Source of the DNA: Verrucomicrobiota bacterium
GTDB lineage: Bacteria > Verrucomicrobiota > Verrucomicrobiia > Chthoniobacterales > UBA10450
Length of the DNA: 8,808 bases
Direction: 5' to 3'
NCBI GenBank assembly: GCA_003217965.1
Contig: QHNB01000087.1
Location: 1-8,808 of the forward strand
Both the position numbers and the translations under genes were made by a program. The notes under the pieces are model-generated. The model saw only the letters and a program-made list of their open reading frames with translations. It was not told the DNA's origin and did no database searches. The stretch's first letter is position 1. Each line of letters begins with the position of its first letter. Positions 5,905 to 8,808 of this stretch are shown here, in pieces.

Positions 5905-6090
5905 TCAATAGGTCCAGGTCGGTTAAGCGTAAGCGAAGTATGGCGTCGCTTCCGCTGGCACCTTCCGTGCCTCTTACTTTTGCAGTCGCGGATTCCATCA
6001 TCGGCCCCGACTGATTTCCCTTCGTTTCTTCCAGCTTTCCCTGCTTCGTCGCAATATCCATAATATCCTGCGCCTAAATTGGGTGAAATT

Positions 6091-6654
6091 GTGTCAGGAC
6101 TCTCTCGATCGTGGTGGCATGGGCTGTTTGTTCTCGCGGCAATCGCGGGTGCCAGTGTTCTTACATTGATTTCGCTCGGCGATCTCCGTCGCGAAGCTCC
6201 TGTGCCGGACAATCGGCCGATCGAGTCGCAGATCCCAGGATACGCCACGTCGAATGCCTGCCGCGCATGCCATCCCGGAAATTATGCGAGCTGGCACGCA
6301 TCGTTTCATCGCACGATGACGCAGGTCGCGACAACCGCGAGTCTTCCGAACATGGACAAGCTTGAACTCGCCTTCAATGGTCGCGACTACAAAGTCGAGC
6401 AACGCAACGGCGCGTTCTTTGTCCGGCAGCGCCCTCAAGGCGGCAATTATGGCCAAGCACAGCAAATCGTGCTCGTGACCGGTTCGCACACATTACAAAT
6501 TCTCTGGCTCGAAACCGGCCGGGGCCGCACCCTCGAACAATTTCCTTTCGCCTACATCGTCGCCGAAAAGACGTGGGCGCCAACTAGTGAGACATTCCTG
6601 ATTCCACCGGAGCTGAAAGAATATTACTCAATCGGCGCGTGGAATGGAGCCTGA
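6091..6654 (+). CDS. Multihaem cytochrome c, N-terminal part up to an in-frame TGA
   Basis: This is the first 187 residues of an eight-haem cytochrome c whose frame goes on after a TGA at 6652. The GTG at 6091 is preceded by GGTGA (6082-6086); an upstream in-frame TTG (6079) is less likely. A basic, Trp-containing start (SGLSRSWWHG) is followed by one hydrophobic helix (LFVLAAIAGASVLTLISLG), which fits a signal anchor that places the rest in the periplasm. The first haem motif CRACH is at residues 57-61, in the ATSNACRACHPGNYASWH context usual for c554-like multihaem proteins (the cytochrome c554/c-prime type). After it comes a beta-rich region with VTGSHTLQILWLETG and the TLEQFPFAYIVAEKTW stretch. 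The last residues before the TGA, SIGAWNGA, lead directly into IDCH. On its own this fragment would carry only one haem. See the C-terminal part and the TGA entry. Confidence 0.8.
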   Translation: MSGLSRSWWHGLFVLAAIAGASVLTLISLGDLRREAPVPDNRPIESQIPGYATSNACRACHPGNYASWHASFHRTMTQVATTASLPNMDKLELAFNGRDYKVEQRNGAFFVRQRPQGGNYGQAQQIVLVTGSHTLQILWLETGRGRTLEQFPFAYIVAEKTWAPTSETFLIPPELKEYYSIGAWNGA

Positions 6655-6666
6655 ATTGATTGCCAC
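6652..6666 (+). other. Second haem motif with TGA in place of its first Cys codon (TGA-Ile-Asp-Cys-His)
   Basis: The codons read TGA ATT GAT TGC CAC. The frame stays open before and after for the whole gene, and relatives of this protein, as I recall them, have W-N-x-x-C-I-x-C-H here. One base change (TGA from TGC or TGT) turns it into the CIDCH haem motif. A weak hairpin can be drawn just downstream (6658-6664 with 6676-6683, one bulge, 11-base loop), but it does not look like a bacterial SECIS. Confidence 0.75.
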
Positions 6667-6690
6667 GTCACACAGGGCCAGTCGCGTTTC

Positions 6691-7968
6691 GTGAAGGGCA
6701 GCCAATGGGATTCGCAGGTCGCGGAATTTGGAATCGCATGCGAAGCCTGCCACAGCGAAGGCCACGAACACATCGAGCGCAACCGCGATCCGATCCGTCG
6801 TTTCAAAATTCACCTCACGACCAAATCCGATCCGACCGTGACCAATCCGAAGCGCCTCACGGCCCCGGACTCTGGGCTCGATTGTGGCCAATGTCACAGC
6901 GTTTGGGCCTTCAACAACATGGCCGATAAAATCGATTTTAACCGGCACGGCGCGAGCTTTCGGCCCGGCGCGAGCGACCTCAAACAACGTTTCGTCGTTC
7001 AACCGAACACGCAGGATCACAGCGAGCAGAAGGATTTTATTCGCCGCACCGAGCCCGACTTTTTCAGCAACCGCTTTTGGGGCGACGGGATGATTCGTGT
7101 GACCGGACGCGAATTCAACGGTGTGCAAGCCTCTCCTTGTTTTCGCGGCGGCGAATTCTCCTGCATTTCCTGTCATGAGATGCATCTCGAGACGCCGCGC
7201 AGCGTGAGCCTGAAAACCTGGGCCCGGAACGGCCAGTTGAAACCGAAGATGGATACTGATCAGGCCTGCCTGCAATGCCACCAAACGATGACCGCGAAAA
7301 TCACCGAGCACACCCACCACGCTTCAGATTCACCCGGCAGTCGCTGTTACAACTGCCATATGCCACGCACTACATTCGGGCTGCTGCACGCGATGCGCAG
7401 TCATCAGGTTTCCTCGCCGAGTGTGAACGAAAGCGTTGCCTACGGTCGGCCCAACGCCTGTAACCTTTGCCATCTCAATCAGACGCTGGCCTGGACCGCC
7501 CATAACCTACACGCCTGGTATAACCAGTCCGTGCCGCAGTTGTCATCAGACGACCAGACGATTGCCGCTGCAGTGCAGTGGATTGTTAAAGGCGACGCTG
7601 GACAACGCGCCCTTATCGCCTGGGGAATGGGTTGGGAGCCAGCTCAAAAAGTCGCAGGTCGTGATTGGCTTTACCCCTATCTCATTTACAGCATGAGTGA
7701 TCCCTATGCCGCTGTCCGCTTCGACGCCTGGAAATCATTGCAAACTTTGCCCGGATTTTCCGATTTCCCATTTAACTACACCTCGGACGATCGCGCGCTC
7801 AGCGAAACGGCCACGCGTGCTATTAAAAAATGGTTCCGCACGGTGCGCGATGTGAACTCGTTCTTTGCGCCCGAGACCGGCCTCGATTCGAGTGGCCGCT
7901 TTCGACAAGATATCTTCCAACGACTTCGGACTGAGCGTGACGACAAGCCGATTGTGCTTGCGGAATGA
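6691..7968 (+). CDS. Multihaem cytochrome c, C-terminal part with six intact haem motifs and a HEAT-like tail
   Basis: This 425-residue stretch is in the same frame as the part before the TGA; the shared frame is open from 6655, and 6691 is just the first possible restart (a GTG). Six CXXCH motifs follow: CEACH (6739), CGQCH (6883), CISCH (7162), CLQCH (7267), CYNCH (7345) and CNLCH (7459). With CRACH upstream and the broken motif at 6652, the full protein would hold eight haems in 625 residues. The SPCFRGGEFSCISCHEMH segment and the AEFGIACEACHSEGHEH segment are typical of this family. The last 150 residues have no haem motif and look helical (AVQWIVKGDAGQRALIAWGMGWEPA, then DPYAAVRFDAWKSLQTLPGF), like a HEAT-type repeat region often seen in these proteins. 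Expected role: periplasmic electron transfer. A product restarted at 6691 would lack the signal anchor and could not be given haem in the periplasm, so the gene works only if the TGA is read through or is an error. Confidence 0.8.
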   Translation: MKGSQWDSQVAEFGIACEACHSEGHEHIERNRDPIRRFKIHLTTKSDPTVTNPKRLTAPDSGLDCGQCHSVWAFNNMADKIDFNRHGASFRPGASDLKQRFVVQPNTQDHSEQKDFIRRTEPDFFSNRFWGDGMIRVTGREFNGVQASPCFRGGEFSCISCHEMHLETPRSVSLKTWARNGQLKPKMDTDQACLQCHQTMTAKITEHTHHASDSPGSRCYNCHMPRTTFGLLHAMRSHQVSSPSVNESVAYGRPNACNLCHLNQTLAWTAHNLHAWYNQSVPQLSSDDQTIAAAVQWIVKGDAGQRALIAWGMGWEPAQKVAGRDWLYPYLIYSMSDPYAAVRFDAWKSLQTLPGFSDFPFNYTSDDRALSETATRAIKKWFRTVRDVNSFFAPETGLDSSGRFRQDIFQRLRTERDDKPIVLAE

Positions 7969-7985
7969 ATTGAGGTTCTTCCCTT

Positions 7986-8399
7986 ATGGTTAAGGCCGAC
8001 CGGCATCTTCGCTTTGGCTGGTGGTCTCTTCTCGTCTTTCTCTCTCTGGGCTTAACCCTCGAGAGTTTGCACGGTTTCAAAGTCGGCTGGTATCTCGACG
8101 TGGGAAACGAAGTACGCCGGCTTATGTTCACTCTCGCGCACGCACATGGAACACTCCTCGCTCTGGTCAACATTGCGGCCGGGCTGACCGCGCGCAATGT
8201 CGATGGTTTCGAACTTAGACCGTCCGTTTCGTTCGCCCTGATCTGGGCCGCAATCTTATTGCCAGCTGGATTCTTTCTTGGAGGGATCGTGATATACGAC
8301 GGCGATCCGGGGCTCGGCGTCTGGCTCGTACCAGTCGGCGCGCTGTTACTGTTTTATGGCGTCGTTCGCGTCGCGCTGGATCTATCAAACCTCAGGTAG
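7986..8399 (+). CDS. Four-helix membrane protein linked to the multihaem cytochrome
   Basis: A 137-residue protein starting at an ATG 17 bases after the cytochrome stop, with TTGAGG about ten bases upstream. Four likely membrane helices are seen at about residues 11-28, 47-66, 82-104 and 110-130. Between helices 1 and 2 lies HGFKVGWYLDVGNEVRR, and helix 2 holds the motif AHAHG (51-55), with two His inside or at the edge of the membrane. Such His pairs can bind haem b or a metal, but that is inference. Proteins of this kind follow multihaem cytochromes of the same type in related bacteria, as far as I recall. The close spacing indicates one operon. A role as inner-membrane partner that passes electrons from the quinone pool to the cytochrome would fit, but nothing here proves it. 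Confidence 0.75.
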   Translation: MVKADRHLRFGWWSLLVFLSLGLTLESLHGFKVGWYLDVGNEVRRLMFTLAHAHGTLLALVNIAAGLTARNVDGFELRPSVSFALIWAAILLPAGFFLGGIVIYDGDPGLGVWLVPVGALLLFYGVVRVALDLSNLR

Positions 8400-8498
8400 C
8401 CAGGAGAAAAACACGCGTTGCTCTGGAAACGAACGTAGGACGTCGAATTCGAACTAGGCTGAGATTGGCATCGATGATGTTGCTTCTGGCCGATCTTC

Positions 8499-8562
8499 AG
8501 GGATAAGGGGCCACGTCAGCGGCGCTGAACGACGTATCTCCTGGTCAAATGGCACGGAGTGG
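8499..8562 (-). repeat. Direct repeat copy A (64 bases)
   Basis: It matches copy B (8706-8769) with no gaps and 12 mismatches (about 81 percent). Read on the minus strand it lies in an open frame of 41 codons (8454-8579) containing HSVPFDQEIRRS and LTWPLIPEDRPEA, which ends in TAG at 8454. There is no start codon upstream, so if it was coding it is a fragment. Confidence 0.6.
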
Positions 8563-8705
8563 ACGCGTGAACCATCCCGCTACAGATCTGAGTTCAGCCG
8601 GCCTTAGCGGACGCTGGTTTCACGATGGGCGTCAATAACGAACGAATTCGGCCACAGAAGTAGTGGTTACATCGCTGATCACCGCGAATTAGTGATCCCC
8701 TCCTT

Positions 8706-8769
8706 AGGTATAAGAGGCCACGTCAGCCATGGAGAACGGCGTATCTCCTGGTCGATTAGCACAGAGTGG
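8706..8769 (-). repeat. Direct repeat copy B (64 bases)
   Basis: It lies exactly 207 bases after copy A. The same minus-strand frame reads HSVLIDQEIRRS and LTWPLIPKEG, then stops after about seven more codons. Seven of the 12 differences from copy A are at third codon positions in this frame. Confidence 0.6.
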
Positions 8770-8808
8770 CGTCGCTAGGTAGCGGCGAATCAAAGTAAGC
8801 AAGTTACT

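Larger units (their letters stand above)
8400..8808. other. Gene-free right end with direct repeats and hairpins
   Basis: No complete gene lies here. It contains two 64-base direct repeats (listed), a GATCAC/GTGATC hairpin at 8677-8697 with a 9-base loop, and a CGTCGCTA/TAGCGGCG hairpin at 8770-8787 with one wobble and a 2-base centre, just after the second repeat. A bulged CCAG(G)AG/CTCTGG pair (8400-8426) directly follows the membrane-protein stop but has no T-run. Confidence 0.55.

Noticed and set aside
6655..6700. Possible SECIS element after the TGA.
   Set aside because: The only hairpin is short and bulged with an 11-base loop placed too close to the TGA; it lacks the usual compact apical loop.
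6628..7320. A 230-codon minus-strand frame.
   Set aside because: It is antisense to the haem-motif region; the plus strand has six clear CXXCH motifs in the C-terminal part, so this is a shadow.
8693..8706. TGATCCCCTCCTTA, close to the 3' end of 16S rRNA.
   Set aside because: Bases before it do not match a 16S gene, so this is most likely chance.

Overview
The window looks like ordinary chromosomal DNA from a free-living, probably soil or aquatic bacterium. I favour Verrucomicrobiota, with moderate confidence. The grounds are a DUF5069 protein, a membrane-anchored multihaem cytochrome with its small membrane partner, a bacterial cystatin, and short extragenic palindromes of the TGTAGCGG type. 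No 16S gene or taxonomic marker is present, so this is inference. There are no tRNA or rRNA genes, no CRISPR array, no transposase and no phage genes. Gene density is low: several stretches of 300 to 550 bases hold no convincing gene.

Layout. Bases 1-633 (minus strand) hold a VOC (glyoxalase-fold) protein whose stop overlaps the GTG start of a MmcQ/YjbR-family protein that runs off the left edge. A dodecin gene sits alone on the plus strand at 1171-1383. From 1550 to 1682 there are four hairpins in a row. After them, on the minus strand, comes a small secreted carboxypeptidase-regulatory-like domain gene (1720-2119) that seems to be frameshifted inside its signal peptide. Next on the minus strand are a secreted cystatin-like protease inhibitor (2494-2847) and a six-helix membrane protein (2911-3594). 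At 3984-4646 (minus) are a 53-residue two-helix microprotein and a COG4119-type Nudix hydrolase. A DUF5069 protein (4870-5295, minus) diverges from a secreted SnoaL/DUF4440-like protein (5437-5904, plus).

The most informative region is 6091-8399 (plus): an eight-haem cytochrome c followed after 17 bases by a four-helix membrane protein. The cytochrome frame is open over 625 codons except for one TGA (6652-6654), which sits exactly where the first cysteine of the second CXXCH haem motif belongs. It is either a fresh nonsense mutation, a sequencing or assembly error, or a recoded codon. I see no convincing SECIS element, so the first two are more likely.

The right end (8400-8808) holds no gene but carries two ungapped 64-base direct repeats, 207 bases apart and about 81 percent identical. 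Their differences on the minus strand spare a peptide of the form DQEIRRS-xx-LTWPLIP, so they may be duplicated fragments of a coding sequence.

Together the genes suggest general housekeeping and envelope functions plus one electron-transfer pair. I do not see a new defence, secondary-metabolite or mobile system.
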